64,000 bases of DNA, taken from NCBI RefSeq assembly GCF_020595125.1, contig NZ_JACNMS010000003.1, forward strand, positions 124,001 through 188,000, read 5' to 3'. The first letter of the stretch is position 1. Every line of letters begins with the position of its first letter. A program made the position numbers and the translations under genes. Under the pieces are notes generated by a model. It did not search any database. It was not told the DNA's origin and saw nothing but the letters and a program-made list of their open reading frames with translations. Source of the stretch: Jeotgalibacillus aurantiacus (GTDB lineage Bacteria; Bacillota; Bacilli; Bacillales; Jeotgalibacillaceae). Below are positions 26,737 through 36,012 of the stretch, one piece after another.

Positions 26737-28845
26737 ATGAACTATAGAGTAATCAAAGAAAACGATTTGTTTTTACTGACTGATGAAAAGGGAGATATTG
26801 TTCCTAATCATACATATGAGCTTGGGCTCTACACAAAGGACACGAGGTTTTTAAGTAAATTCAAACTATTGATCAACGGCGAGTCACCGATTCCGTTGCA
26901 TTCAGATGGCGGTGAAAATTATCGATCAACGATTTTGCTAACGAACCCTCATCAGGAAAGAGATGGCGAGCTGATTCTTTGGCGCGAGTCGATTCAGCTT
27001 GAGCGGACAAGATTCATTCATGATGATGTTCTATATGAAACGGTAAAGGCAACCAGCTATTTTCCGAAGGAAGTTACTTTTAATCTTGGCCTTCAAGCAG
27101 ATGCTGATTTTGCGGATATGTTCATTGTACGAGGTTTTCAAAATGGAAAGGTTGGAAAAAAGGGCTCCACGATTTCAGAGCCTGGAAGTATTACTTTTAC
27201 CTATGAGGGAACTGATCAGATCAACCGCAGAACTGTGATCAGCTGGAACGAGCCGGAACGCAATGCGCACGGAGGGACGGTCGATTTTACCTGGACATTA
27301 AAGCATGGGGAATCGAAGGAGCTGACGTTCACTGTGGAAGCGCTTCAACAGGATGAGGCAAGTAAGGTGACGGATCAGGAAAGCGCATTGAAAGCACTGC
27401 AGCATTCCTACCAGCAGTGGAATGATTCATTACCGCGAATCAGAACAGACCACCATCAGCTGGAGAAACTGATTCAACGTGGTACAGACGATCTGAGAGT
27501 GCTGCTGACAGACGTTGGACATGGCTCATTTCCAGTCGCAGGTCTTCCATGGTTTGGCGTTCCATTTGGACGTGACAGTCTGATCGCTGCCCTTCAGCTT
27601 TTGCCTTTCAATGCAGAGGTGGCAAAAGGAACGCTGCGCACGATGGCGCATTACCAGGGAACGAAGGTGGATGCATGGAGAGATGAGCAGCCCGGGAAAA
27701 TCATGCATGAAATTCGTTACGGAGAGCTTGCGAACACAAATCAAATTCCTTTCGCTCCTTACTATGGAAGTGTTGATTCCACACCGCTGTTTCTGATGCT
27801 TCTCGTGGAAACGGTGAACTGGACGGGGGATTTGAAGCTGGCAGAGGAGCTGCGTTCCAATATTGATCGTGCTCTTGAATGGATTGATCAATATGGAGAC
27901 CGTGATGGTGATTTGTTTGTTGAATATCATCAGGAAGCATCAAAGGGGATTGCCAACCAGGGCTGGAAGGATTCCGGTGACTCGGTTGTTCACCGAAATG
28001 GTGATTATGCAAAATCTCCAATTGCATTAAGTGAAGTTCAGGGATATGTGTATCAGGCGAAAACGGGTATTGCCACACTTCTTGAGAGGCTGGGTGAATC
28101 CGAGCGTGCAGAAGCATTGAGAGATCAGTCAGAACAGTTGAAAGAAAAGTTCAATCAGGATTTCTGGATGGAAGATGTACAATTTTACGCCATCGCATTA
28201 GATGAACATAAAAAACAGGTGGGAACGATCACATCAAATCCCGGTCACCTTTTACAGTCAGGCATTCTGACAGAAGAAAGAGCTAATAGAGTCTCTGAAC
28301 AGCTGACAAATGACAACATGTTCTCAGGATATGGGATCCGGACAATGGCTGTGGGAGAAGCCGGTTATAATCCGATGAGTTATCACGATGGCAGTGTGTG
28401 GCCGCATGATAACAGCATGATTCTGCTCGGCATGGGAAAGCTTGGTCATCAAAGACAAATGAACCAGGTGATTGATGGGCTGATCGAGGCCTCCAGACAT
28501 TTTGAGTATGATCGTCTGCCGGAGCTTTTCTGCGGCTATGATGCATCACTGAATAAAGTGGTTCCATATCCGGTTGCGTGCTCGCCACAGGCGTGGGCTG
28601 CCGGAACACCTCTGACATTTATTCAATCCTTGTTAGGGATTTTCCCTGACAGCTTAAATAATAGGATTTTCATTAACCCTGTATTACTTGATTCCATGGA
28701 TGAGTTACAAATCGATCAACTGAAGGTGGGTGAAGGGGTTCTTTCGCTGAATGTGAAACGAGTTGGAAACAAAGTGAATGTCGACATTGTGAAGAATACA
28801 ACAGGCTTTGACATCGAAAATCGTTTAACGGCACAAACACATTAA
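26737..28845 (+). CDS. Amylo-alpha-1,6-glucosidase-type glycosidase (glycogen debranching family)
   Basis: 702 residues. The N-terminal domain (about 1-230) resembles GDE_N_bis, beginning MNYRVIKENDLFLLTDEKG and containing ELGLYTKDTRFLSKF. The C-terminal catalytic (alpha/alpha)6 domain carries PWFGVPFGRDSLIAALQLL near residue 272, then SVWPHDNSMILLGMGKLG and CSPQAWAAGTPLTFIQSLL. There is no signal peptide, so it acts in the cytoplasm on the imported sugar. The exact linkage is not known; the partners suggest an alpha-glucoside. The start follows AGGAGAG; the operator sits just before. Confidence 0.85.
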   Translation: MNYRVIKENDLFLLTDEKGDIVPNHTYELGLYTKDTRFLSKFKLLINGESPIPLHSDGGENYRSTILLTNPHQERDGELILWRESIQLERTRFIHDDVLYETVKATSYFPKEVTFNLGLQADADFADMFIVRGFQNGKVGKKGSTISEPGSITFTYEGTDQINRRTVISWNEPERNAHGGTVDFTWTLKHGESKELTFTVEALQQDEASKVTDQESALKALQHSYQQWNDSLPRIRTDHHQLEKLIQRGTDDLRVLLTDVGHGSFPVAGLPWFGVPFGRDSLIAALQLLPFNAEVAKGTLRTMAHYQGTKVDAWRDEQPGKIMHEIRYGELANTNQIPFAPYYGSVDSTPLFLMLLVETVNWTGDLKLAEELRSNIDRALEWIDQYGDRDGDLFVEYHQEASKGIANQGWKDSGDSVVHRNGDYAKSPIALSEVQGYVYQAKTGIATLLERLGESERAEALRDQSEQLKEKFNQDFWMEDVQFYAIALDEHKKQVGTITSNPGHLLQSGILTEERANRVSEQLTNDNMFSGYGIRTMAVGEAGYNPMSYHDGSVWPHDNSMILLGMGKLGHQRQMNQVIDGLIEASRHFEYDRLPELFCGYDASLNKVVPYPVACSPQAWAAGTPLTFIQSLLGIFPDSLNNRIFINPVLLDSMDELQIDQLKVGEGVLSLNVKRVGNKVNVDIVKNTTGFDIENRLTAQTH

Positions 28846-28868
28846 AAGGGGAAAAGGAGCGAATAAGC

Positions 28869-30122
28869 ATGAACAAGAAATGGATGGTTTCAATGAGTGT
28901 AACAGCACTTTTAGCAGGAGGCGTATTAGCGGGGTGCAGCTCTGATAATGGTGGGGAAGGCTCTTCTGATGAGGGTGGTAAAACAACAATTACGCTTGCA
29001 GGCTGGGGAGGGAATCCGACTGAGCAGGATCTGCTGCAACAGACATTGGATGATTTTGAAGCGCAAAATCCGGATATTGATGTCAAGCTTGAGGTCATTG
29101 CAGATCAGTATATGGACGTGATGAAAACGCGGCTGATCGGCGGGGAAGGCCCTGATGTTTTTTATCTGGACGCTTTTGAAGCACCGGCAATGATTGAAAC
29201 AGGCGTACTTGAACCTTTAGATGACTATGTAACGGAAGAATTTGATGTGGAGGACTTTGAAGCCCCGCTATTGGAGGCTTTCCAGAAAGATGGTGTCACT
29301 TACGGATTTCCAAAGGATTACTCTACACTCGCTCTTTTCTACAACAAAACGATGTTTGAAGAGGCTGGCGTAGAGGTGCCGACAACGTGGGAAGAAATGA
29401 TGGAAGTGTCTAAAGCGCTTACAAAGGATGGCGTTTACGGATATGGTGTAGCACCTGAGCTTGCACGTCAGTATTTTGTAGCCGAATCACTTGGTGGAAG
29501 TGTCGTAGAGGATAATATGGCGAACTTCGGCAGTGATGAGGTCATTGAAGCCCTTCAGCCAGTTATTGATCAGCACAACGTAGACAAAACATCTGCGCAA
29601 CCATCAGAAGTCGGTGCCTCATCAGGTGGAGATATGTTCGGTCAACAGCGTGCGGCAATGGTGATCGAAGGGAACTGGAATATCCCTTACTTAGAAGAAA
29701 CATTCCCAGAGCTGGAATACGGAACAGCGGAAGTACCAACGATTAACGGTGAAAAAGGCACGATGGCGTTTACGGTTTCTTATGTGATGAATGCTGCCTC
29801 TGAGAAGAAGGAAGCATCATGGAAGCTGATTGAGTACCTGACTGGTAAAGAAGGAATGGAAACATGGACAAGTAAAGGGTTCGCTCTTCCGACACGTAAA
29901 TCAGTTGCTGAAGAGCTCGGTTATGCCAATGATGAGTTGCGCGGTCCGCTTGTAGCAGGTGCAGAGTATGCAACAGTCTGGGCAAATGGAACAAATCTTC
30001 CAACGATCACAAACAACTTCAATAACCAGTTTGTCAGTGCGTTTCTGGGTGAGCGTCCACTTGATGAAGCATTAAAAGAAGCAGAGGAACAGGCAAACAG
30101 CGAAATTGAGGCCAATAATTAA
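28869..30122 (+). CDS. Sugar ABC transporter substrate-binding lipoprotein (MalE/UgpB type)
   Basis: 417 residues. Lipobox VLAGCSS near residue 22, then a family-1 binding protein with ITLAGWGGNPTEQDLLQQTL, GPDVFYLDAFEAPAM and QRAAMVIEGNWNIPYLEE. It binds a carbohydrate at the outer face and delivers it to the two permeases encoded next. The start follows AAAAGGAGCG, 23 bases after the glycosidase. A long hairpin separates it from the permeases. Confidence 0.93.
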   Translation: MNKKWMVSMSVTALLAGGVLAGCSSDNGGEGSSDEGGKTTITLAGWGGNPTEQDLLQQTLDDFEAQNPDIDVKLEVIADQYMDVMKTRLIGGEGPDVFYLDAFEAPAMIETGVLEPLDDYVTEEFDVEDFEAPLLEAFQKDGVTYGFPKDYSTLALFYNKTMFEEAGVEVPTTWEEMMEVSKALTKDGVYGYGVAPELARQYFVAESLGGSVVEDNMANFGSDEVIEALQPVIDQHNVDKTSAQPSEVGASSGGDMFGQQRAAMVIEGNWNIPYLEETFPELEYGTAEVPTINGEKGTMAFTVSYVMNAASEKKEASWKLIEYLTGKEGMETWTSKGFALPTRKSVAEELGYANDELRGPLVAGAEYATVWANGTNLPTITNNFNNQFVSAFLGERPLDEALKEAEEQANSEIEANN

Positions 30123-30145
30123 TCAGCCGTAACTTTTAAAAGGAG

Positions 30146-30172
30146 GAAGCTGACGAAGTAATCGTCAGCTTC
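30146..30172 (+). promoter_or_regulatory. Intercistronic stem-loop between binding protein and permease
   Basis: GAAGCTGACGA / TCGTCAGCTTC, a perfect 11-base stem with a 5-base loop and no T run. Such hairpins stabilise upstream mRNA and help the binding protein to be made in excess over the permeases. Confidence 0.75.
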
Positions 30173-30197
30173 TTACTTGAAATGGGAGTGACATAAG

Positions 30198-31097
30198 ATG
30201 AACCGTAAATACAGCCGAAAGAGATTGCAGGAAGCGGGACAGGGATATTTCTTTATGTCTCCAACCCTTTTCGTATTAGCCTGTTTTATTCTTGGACCGA
30301 TTTTTTATGCTGTTTTCCTGTCGTTTCATAACGTTCGTTTACTTGGAGAAACAGCCTTTAACTTCGTGGGATTTGCTAACTATGAGCGGGTTTTCGATGA
30401 TCGCAGAGCATTGATTGCTTTGTGGAATACATTTAAATACGTGATTATTGTTGTGCCATGTCAAACGGTTCTTGCAATTATTCTTGCAGCAACGTTAAAT
30501 GCAGGAATGAAGGGTGAAAAGTTTTTCAGGATTGTCTACTTCCTGCCGACGCTGACATCCTCAGCCGTTTTAACATTAATTTTTATGTGGATGTACAATC
30601 GGGAAGGATTAATTAACTTTGGTTTAGAAACGCTCGGCCTGCCCACCTATGATTTTATTGGAGACCCTAATATTGCGTTGACGGCAATTATGATAATGAA
30701 TATTTGGGCAACGGCACCATTCTTTATGGTGATTTATCTGGCAGCCCTTCAGGATATACCGGATTCATTGTATGAAGCAGCAGAATTGGATGGGGCAGGG
30801 CCGATTCGTAAATTCTGGTCCATTACGGTTCCGCACTTAAAGCCGATTACCTCGTTTGTTGTGATTATGGGGATCATCGGCACGTTCCAGCTTTTTGACC
30901 AGTCTTATATTTTCTCAGGGGGTTCAGGTGGACCGGATAACTCAACCCTAACTGTTGTTCTGTTAATTTACCAGTATGCTTTTAAGACGCTTGATACGAT
31001 GGGATACGCAACAGCGATTGCCTTTATGCTGGCGATTGTCATCCTCATTGCGACGCTACTTCAGCGCAAGTTTTCAAAAGAGGAAAATCTTTATTAG
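30198..31097 (+). CDS. Sugar ABC transporter permease (MalF type)
   Basis: 299 residues with about six membrane helices. The EAA loop that docks the ATPase reads YEAAELDGAGPIRKFWSITV near residue 192. It pairs with the permease at 31113. The start follows GGGAGTG. No ATPase gene occurs in the operon; a shared MsmX-type ATPase elsewhere would be needed, by analogy with B. subtilis. Confidence 0.94.
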   Translation: MNRKYSRKRLQEAGQGYFFMSPTLFVLACFILGPIFYAVFLSFHNVRLLGETAFNFVGFANYERVFDDRRALIALWNTFKYVIIVVPCQTVLAIILAATLNAGMKGEKFFRIVYFLPTLTSSAVLTLIFMWMYNREGLINFGLETLGLPTYDFIGDPNIALTAIMIMNIWATAPFFMVIYLAALQDIPDSLYEAAELDGAGPIRKFWSITVPHLKPITSFVVIMGIIGTFQLFDQSYIFSGGSGGPDNSTLTVVLLIYQYAFKTLDTMGYATAIAFMLAIVILIATLLQRKFSKEENLY

Positions 31098-31112
31098 AAG
31101 GGCGGGATTGAT

Positions 31113-31940
31113 GTGAAGAAAAAAACGAGCATTGGACGAATCATTTTGTACGGAATCCTTAGCCTTTATGCGCTTATTACACTGATTCCATTTCTATGGG
31201 CGCTGTCATCTTCCTTTAAGCCTTTATCTGAAATTGTCAGTGGTGCGATTACCTTTATTCCCGAAAATTTCACGCTCGATAATTATCGCCAAATTTTTAT
31301 AGAGGAGGAGCTGTTTCCACGCTGGATGTTTAACAGTGTGTTTATTGCTACCGTCGGAACAGGATTAAATCTGATTTTTAATTCGATGGCGGGTTATGCA
31401 CTGGCGAGACTATCTTTCCCAGGGAAAAAAGGGCTCTTCATCATTATCCTTGCTGTTCTGATGATTCCGGCACAGGTGACGATGATTCCAAACTATCTGA
31501 TTCTCCGTGAATTTGGCTGGCTGAACAGCTATCAGGGCATGATTGTACCGTCTATGATCAACGCAACCTTCATCTTTATGATGCGTCAGTTCTTCGTGAA
31601 TTTCCCGAAGGAGCTTGAAGAGGCAGCTGCGATTGACGGACTGAGTCGGATCGGGACCTTCTTCAAAGTCGTGCTCCCACTTGCAAAGCCTGCGCTTGCT
31701 GCCCAGGCGATATTCGTTTTCATGGGCTTCTGGAACGACTTCATGCGACCGCTAATCATCATGACAGACTCAAGCATGTACACCCTGCCACTCGGTCTTA
31801 ACACGTTCAAGGGTCAGTTCGTCAGCTACTGGAATTACATCATGGCGGCATCAATGGTCTTTACGCTTCCAGTCCTTGTGATTTACGCGTTCTTCAATAA
31901 GTACTTTATTAAAGGACTGTCATTAACAGGAGGCAAATAA
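31113..31940 (+). CDS. Sugar ABC transporter permease (MalG type)
   Basis: 275 residues, about six membrane helices, EAA loop LEEAAAIDGLSRIGTFFKVV near residue 168. GTG start 15 bases after the previous stop, with GGGCGGGA in front. It forms the channel together with the MalF-type partner. A terminator follows. Confidence 0.93.
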   Translation: MKKKTSIGRIILYGILSLYALITLIPFLWALSSSFKPLSEIVSGAITFIPENFTLDNYRQIFIEEELFPRWMFNSVFIATVGTGLNLIFNSMAGYALARLSFPGKKGLFIIILAVLMIPAQVTMIPNYLILREFGWLNSYQGMIVPSMINATFIFMMRQFFVNFPKELEEAAAIDGLSRIGTFFKVVLPLAKPALAAQAIFVFMGFWNDFMRPLIIMTDSSMYTLPLGLNTFKGQFVSYWNYIMAASMVFTLPVLVIYAFFNKYFIKGLSLTGGK

Positions 31941-31970
31941 ACGTTTGTTTGATATATGGTAACATGGAGA

Positions 31971-32006
31971 AAATGGCTCTTTTTAGGAGTCATTTTTTCT
32001 TTTTAA
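31971..32006 (+). terminator. Terminator of sugar operon
   Basis: AAATGGCTC / GAGTCATTTTTT hairpin followed by T runs, after the last permease gene. Confidence 0.7.
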
Positions 32007-32019
32007 AGGAGGAATTTAT

Positions 32020-32448
32020 TTGTACCCGAGAGCAAAGGTGTTTGGACTGATGATTCAGGATGGGAAGCTGCTGCTTGAAGAATACGAGGAAGAGCATGCA
32101 AAAGGCAGTGAATATTTTTATCGGCCTCTGGGTGGTTCTATTGAGTTTGGCGAAAGGTCTGATGAAGCGCTTGTGAGGGAGTTTCGGGAAGAGCTTGGAT
32201 ATGTGATTTTGATCGATGAATATGTGACTTGTCTGGAGAATATATTTTTGGTTGATGGAGAGATGGGACATGAAATTATTCAGGTTTACCTTGTGTCATT
32301 TCAGGATGATGAAGCTGCTGGGAAATCTGAGTATAGCATTATAGATAAAACTGGTGGCAGAGCGGTGTGGATTTCGATTGAGGAATGCGTTTCAGGGGAT
32401 CGAGTGCTGTATCCGGAGGGATTGGCTGGAGTTTTGAAAGGCATGTGA
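32020..32448 (+). CDS. Nudix hydrolase
   Basis: 142 residues. The Nudix box GSIEFGERSDEALVREFREE with LGY starts near residue 38 and fits the family pattern exactly. It hydrolyses a nucleoside diphosphate linked to some moiety; the substrate is unknown. A TTG start is used, seven bases after AAAGGAGG, and gives MYPRAKVFGLMI. Array A6 begins 13 bases after its stop. Confidence 0.9.
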   Translation: MYPRAKVFGLMIQDGKLLLEEYEEEHAKGSEYFYRPLGGSIEFGERSDEALVREFREELGYVILIDEYVTCLENIFLVDGEMGHEIIQVYLVSFQDDEAAGKSEYSIIDKTGGRAVWISIEECVSGDRVLYPEGLAGVLKGM

Positions 32449-32460
32449 ATTTTTCGAAGT

Positions 32461-32645
32461 GATGGAAATAATTTTTGAAACGATTGAATTCGGAGTTGAA
32501 GTGATTGAATCGGGGAAGTTAATGAAGGGAAAAACCAGGGTTGAACAGGTTATGATGGAAATAATTTCTGAAACGATTGAAATATTTTTTGAAACGATGG
32601 ATAAAAATTTTCAAACGATTGAATAAGTGTCACGAGTGATGGAAT
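32461..32645 (+). repeat. Family A nine-box phased array (copy A6)
   Basis: Boxes begin at 32461, 32482, 32503, 32524, 32554, 32575, 32596, 32617 and 32638, giving spacings 21, 21, 21, 30, 21, 21, 21, 21. Many boxes carry GATTGAAT or GATGGAAA. It starts right after a stop codon, between convergent genes. Confidence 0.92.
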
Positions 32646-32712
32646 CCGGATGAGTGCCACTTTTGTCAGGAAATTTAGAGGGAACTGTTCAGGAATCCGC
32701 AACATAGCTTAC

Positions 32713-32747
32713 TGATCGAGCCGGATCGTGAGGACCCGACCCGATCA
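32713..32747 (-). terminator. Hairpin at the end of the minus-strand membrane gene
   Basis: TGATCGAGCCGG / CCGACCCGATCA imperfect twelve-base stem. It has no clear T run, so its terminator function is doubtful. Confidence 0.4.
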
Positions 32748-32749
32748 TG

Positions 32750-33067
32750 TTAAATATCTATACGTGCAGTTGAACGTCCACGCTTCTTCAGTCCAATAAA
32801 GAGTGCGAAGTTCACTGGAATGAACAACATGACGAAAAAAGACAGGATCATTAAGTAAGGATCTCCGCCAGAAGCAATTTCATCCGATACATATCCGGCA
32901 ATAATCAGGTTAAAGACTGTGATGAAAAAGGTCACGAAAGAAGTCAGAATCAGCGTGAATGTACTGACCGCTTGTTTTTCTTTTGTCACGATCAGCCTGA
33001 CACAAACGGCTACCATCCCCATCAGCAAGGTGAACAAGATCATATATTGAAAATCATATATTTCCAT
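32750..33067 (-). CDS. Small membrane protein, unknown
   Basis: 105 residues with three hydrophobic helices (MILFTLLMGMVAVCVRLIV, TLILTSFVTFFITVFNLII, LMILSFFVMLFIPVNFALFI) and a basic tail KKRGRSTARID. The start lies after AAAAGGAGGA. It is divergent from the gene at 33206. Function unknown. Confidence 0.75.
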   Translation of the reverse strand: MEIYDFQYMILFTLLMGMVAVCVRLIVTKEKQAVSTFTLILTSFVTFFITVFNLIIAGYVSDEIASGGDPYLMILSFFVMLFIPVNFALFIGLKKRGRSTARIDI

Positions 33068-33205
33068 AAAGCAGTCCTCCTTTTATAGCAGAGTAGACGT
33101 GTTTCACCTGAGGGAAGTTTCAATGAAAAATCAAAAAAAGTTTTCAGAAAACGGTATTTTATGTGGTAATATAGAGGTAATAAATAACAAATATGGAGGA
33201 ATGCA

Positions 33206-33799
33206 ATGTTCAAAATTAAGAGTGTTTTATTTGTAGGGGTATTAATTGCGGGGTTGGTCATTATGGCTAATTTCCTGACTGCTTACAGGCTGACGCCACT
33301 TGGTGCTGCAGAGCTGAATGAGCATATCAGTGAGGACTATGAGTTAATGGATGAGTACGAGATGGATGGCGTGACCGTTTTTCTATTCAAAAGTGACCTG
33401 AGAGAGGCTTATCGTGCCGTCATATCTGAAAAACAGGAATTTTTCTATTCAAGTATTTCCTCCACTTATGTCCCGTATGATGATCGGGAGTCCCCTATTT
33501 ATACCATTGGTGGCATTAACTACAGAGGTGAGACCAAAGAATTTACCTATTTCACCTTCCAGTCCAGCGATGACCAGATTTCATACATAGAAGTCACTGA
33601 AGGGGAAGAAGTGAAAAAAGAAGAAGTGAAGCAGGGAGAACTGACTACGATTGTGCTCGATCAGGACATTCCTTTAAAAAGGCTGAATGCTGTGGCCTAT
33701 GATGAGGACGGGAATGCGCTGTATAAGTATGGTTATTTAGATGGTCAGGCGCAGACAGCACGATCTTTAAAATGGCATCCGGCTGATCAGCTGGATTAA
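33206..33799 (+). CDS. Membrane-anchored protein of unknown function
   Basis: 197 residues. An N-terminal signal anchor (VLFVGVLIAGLVIMANFLTAY) is followed by an extracytoplasmic domain of mixed strands (EYEMDGVTVFLFKSDLREA, TIGGINYRGETKEFTYFTF). There is no lipobox. The start follows TGGAGG. The gene is alone, with a terminator after it. I do not recognise the family. Confidence 0.75.
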   Translation: MFKIKSVLFVGVLIAGLVIMANFLTAYRLTPLGAAELNEHISEDYELMDEYEMDGVTVFLFKSDLREAYRAVISEKQEFFYSSISSTYVPYDDRESPIYTIGGINYRGETKEFTYFTFQSSDDQISYIEVTEGEEVKKEEVKQGELTTIVLDQDIPLKRLNAVAYDEDGNALYKYGYLDGQAQTARSLKWHPADQLD

Positions 33800-33809
33800 G
33801 TAAAATCAC

Positions 33810-33843
33810 GTCCGGTTTACCTCAAAAGGGTAGCCGGTTTTTT
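33810..33843 (+). terminator. Terminator after 197-residue membrane protein
   Basis: CCGGTTTACC / GGGTAGCCGG stem followed by TTTTTT. Confidence 0.75.
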
Positions 33844-33927
33844 GCTGTTAAAGGGTGGTTCAATATACTTCAACATGATTTAGTGCTACCATTAATTTGT
33901 AAATTTATTTTAAAGGTGGTACGCATC

Positions 33928-35169
33928 ATGAGTTTGATTCGTCATGGAACACCGCTTTTTAGAAAAACGAGCTTTGCCTTTTTTGCAGCGGGATTTAATA
34001 CGTTTGCGATTTTATATAGTACGCAGCCTTTGCTTCCTGTTTTTTCAGAGGAGTTTCAAGTATCACCGGCAGTTTCGAGTCTTTCTTTATCGATTACCAC
34101 GATTACACTTGCGATCAGTCTGATTATTTTCGGGTCGTTGTCAGAGGTTTGGGGTAGGAAGCCGGTTATGAGCATCAGCATGGTGGCTTCTTCAATTCTG
34201 TGTATTCTTACAGCCTTCAGTCCGGATTTCACGACTTTGCTTGTTTTCCGTACGCTGCTTGGGATCACGCTTGCAGGGCTTCCCGCGATTGCGATGGCTT
34301 ATCTCGGAGAAGAGATGGATGCCCGCAGCCTTGGTGTGGCCATGGGGCTATACATAAGTGGAAATGCAATTGGTGGCGTATTTGGACGGGTTTTTTCAGG
34401 CGTTGTGGCAGATTGGCTGAATTGGCAATTTGCCATGGCTGCCATCGGCGTTTTAGGTCTGATATCAGCTGTTATCTTTACTCTAAACCTTAGATCATCT
34501 GAACAGTTTGAGTCTGAAGCGATGCATGTTGGCACCCTGGTATCATCTATCATGAACCATCTGAAGGATCCGGGTCTGCGGTATTTATTTGGCATCGGCT
34601 TTATCATCATGGCAGGCAATGTAGCGATTTTTAATTATATGGGGTATGCCTTGACTGAGCCGCCATACGATCTGAGTCAGGCGCTGGTCAGCTGGCTGTT
34701 TATCGTTATGATCATCGGGATGTACAGCTCGATCTGGGCGGGCAGAAGAGTAGAGAAGTTTGGCCGGCAGAAAATGCTGTTGATCAGCCTGCTCATTTCA
34801 TTTACAGGTCTGCTGATTTCTCTTGAAGGCTCCCTTTTGAGCAAGGTGCTGGCACTGACGCTTTATGCATTCGGATTTTTTGCCAGTCAAACAGTTGCGA
34901 CAAGCTGGGTGAGTGCACGTGCGCTTCAACATAAATCACAGGCATCCTCTCTGTACCTGTTTCTTTACTATGTGGGTTCAAGCATAGGTGGGACACTGGG
35001 CGGCTTTTTCTGGTCAGGATTTGGCTGGATCGGCGTTGCCGGAATGATCGCTGTCTTTTTGATAATTGGATTTTGGTGTGTGAGAGGGCTTGTAAAGGTG
35101 GAGAGGGTTCGTGTTGTGGAGGTTGAGGCAGCATCGGCAAAAGAAAACAACCATTTCGGCAAATTATAA
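33928..35169 (+). CDS. MFS transporter (YnfM-like)
   Basis: 413 residues, twelve predicted membrane helices. The motif-A-like loop GSLSEVWGRKPVMS between helices 2 and 3 and a second WAGRRVEKFGRQKM in the middle are typical of drug or metabolite exporters. STQPLLPVFSEEF in the first loop fits the YnfM-type group. The start MSLIRHGTPLFRK follows AAAGGTGG; the longer frame to 33883 has no ribosome site. The substrate is unknown. A methyltransferase follows closely. Confidence 0.9.
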   Translation: MSLIRHGTPLFRKTSFAFFAAGFNTFAILYSTQPLLPVFSEEFQVSPAVSSLSLSITTITLAISLIIFGSLSEVWGRKPVMSISMVASSILCILTAFSPDFTTLLVFRTLLGITLAGLPAIAMAYLGEEMDARSLGVAMGLYISGNAIGGVFGRVFSGVVADWLNWQFAMAAIGVLGLISAVIFTLNLRSSEQFESEAMHVGTLVSSIMNHLKDPGLRYLFGIGFIIMAGNVAIFNYMGYALTEPPYDLSQALVSWLFIVMIIGMYSSIWAGRRVEKFGRQKMLLISLLISFTGLLISLEGSLLSKVLALTLYAFGFFASQTVATSWVSARALQHKSQASSLYLFLYYVGSSIGGTLGGFFWSGFGWIGVAGMIAVFLIIGFWCVRGLVKVERVRVVEVEAASAKENNHFGKL

Positions 35170-35229
35170 AAGGAGATCATGACAATCTTCTTGAAAAGTA
35201 TAGAATCAGACAATTTAAGGTGGGACCAT

Positions 35230-35979
35230 ATGAATAGATCAGACACATTATCAATGAATAAATCAAGCTGGGAAAGAGAAGCGCCACGCTTTTTCGGCCG
35301 CGCAGCGTTGCCGGACTTTGGTCCGCTTGCGCCATCTGAAGATCGGCTTCAATTGTTTGGAGAAATAAGTGGTAAGAGGGTTTTAGATATTGGCTGCGGC
35401 AGTGGTCATTCTCTTAAGTATATGGCTGAAATGGGTGCAGAAGAATTATGGGGACTGGATTTGACATCTGCTCAGATAGAAGCGGCGAGACAAGTGCTTG
35501 AAAATCAACAGGTTCGTGTGTCATTGTTTGAATCCCCAATGGAGAAGAACCCCGGACTGCCGGCAGATTATTTCGATATTGTTTATTCCATTTACGCGCT
35601 TGGCTGGACGGTTGATTTAAAACAGACGCTTGACCACATTCACAGCTATTTAAAGCCTGGTGGGACTTTTATTTTCAGCTGGGAGCATCCGATGCACGAT
35701 CGGATTTCTTATGAGAACGGGGCATTTCAAGTGAAAAAGTCGTATCAAGCTGAAGGACCTGAGCTCAATGAAGCGTGGAAAAATACGGTCGTGATTCACC
35801 ATAGAAAACTAAGTACATATGTGAATACACTGATTGACGCGGGATTTATCGTTGAGAAAATCATTGATGATCCACTTCTGCCGGAGGAGTATCCAGATGA
35901 TCATGAAAAGTGGTATTCCGTACAAAAGGCTGTGCTTGTACCGGCGACTTTTATTGTGAAAGTAACAAAGCCTGTTTAA
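35230..35979 (+). CDS. Class I SAM-dependent methyltransferase
   Basis: 249 residues. Motif I LDIGCGSGHSLKYM near residue 50, then WGLDLTSAQIEAARQVL, YFDIVYSIYALGW and YLKPGGTFIFSWEHPMH, all standard methyltransferase elements. The methyl acceptor is unknown. The start is uncertain: AAGGTGGG sits before the ATG at 35230, but an in-frame ATG at 35179 with AAAGGAGA close by would add 17 residues. It follows the MFS gene by a few bases and may be cotranscribed with it. Confidence 0.87.
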   Translation: MNRSDTLSMNKSSWEREAPRFFGRAALPDFGPLAPSEDRLQLFGEISGKRVLDIGCGSGHSLKYMAEMGAEELWGLDLTSAQIEAARQVLENQQVRVSLFESPMEKNPGLPADYFDIVYSIYALGWTVDLKQTLDHIHSYLKPGGTFIFSWEHPMHDRISYENGAFQVKKSYQAEGPELNEAWKNTVVIHHRKLSTYVNTLIDAGFIVEKIIDDPLLPEEYPDDHEKWYSVQKAVLVPATFIVKVTKPV

Positions 35980-36012
35980 CATAAGTTGAGTTTGCCAAAA
36001 GGAGGAGCAATC

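Noticed and set aside
28673-29098. Minus-strand frames inside the glycosidase/binding-protein genes
   Set aside because: Antisense shadows of well-supported genes, with no ribosome site or domain.
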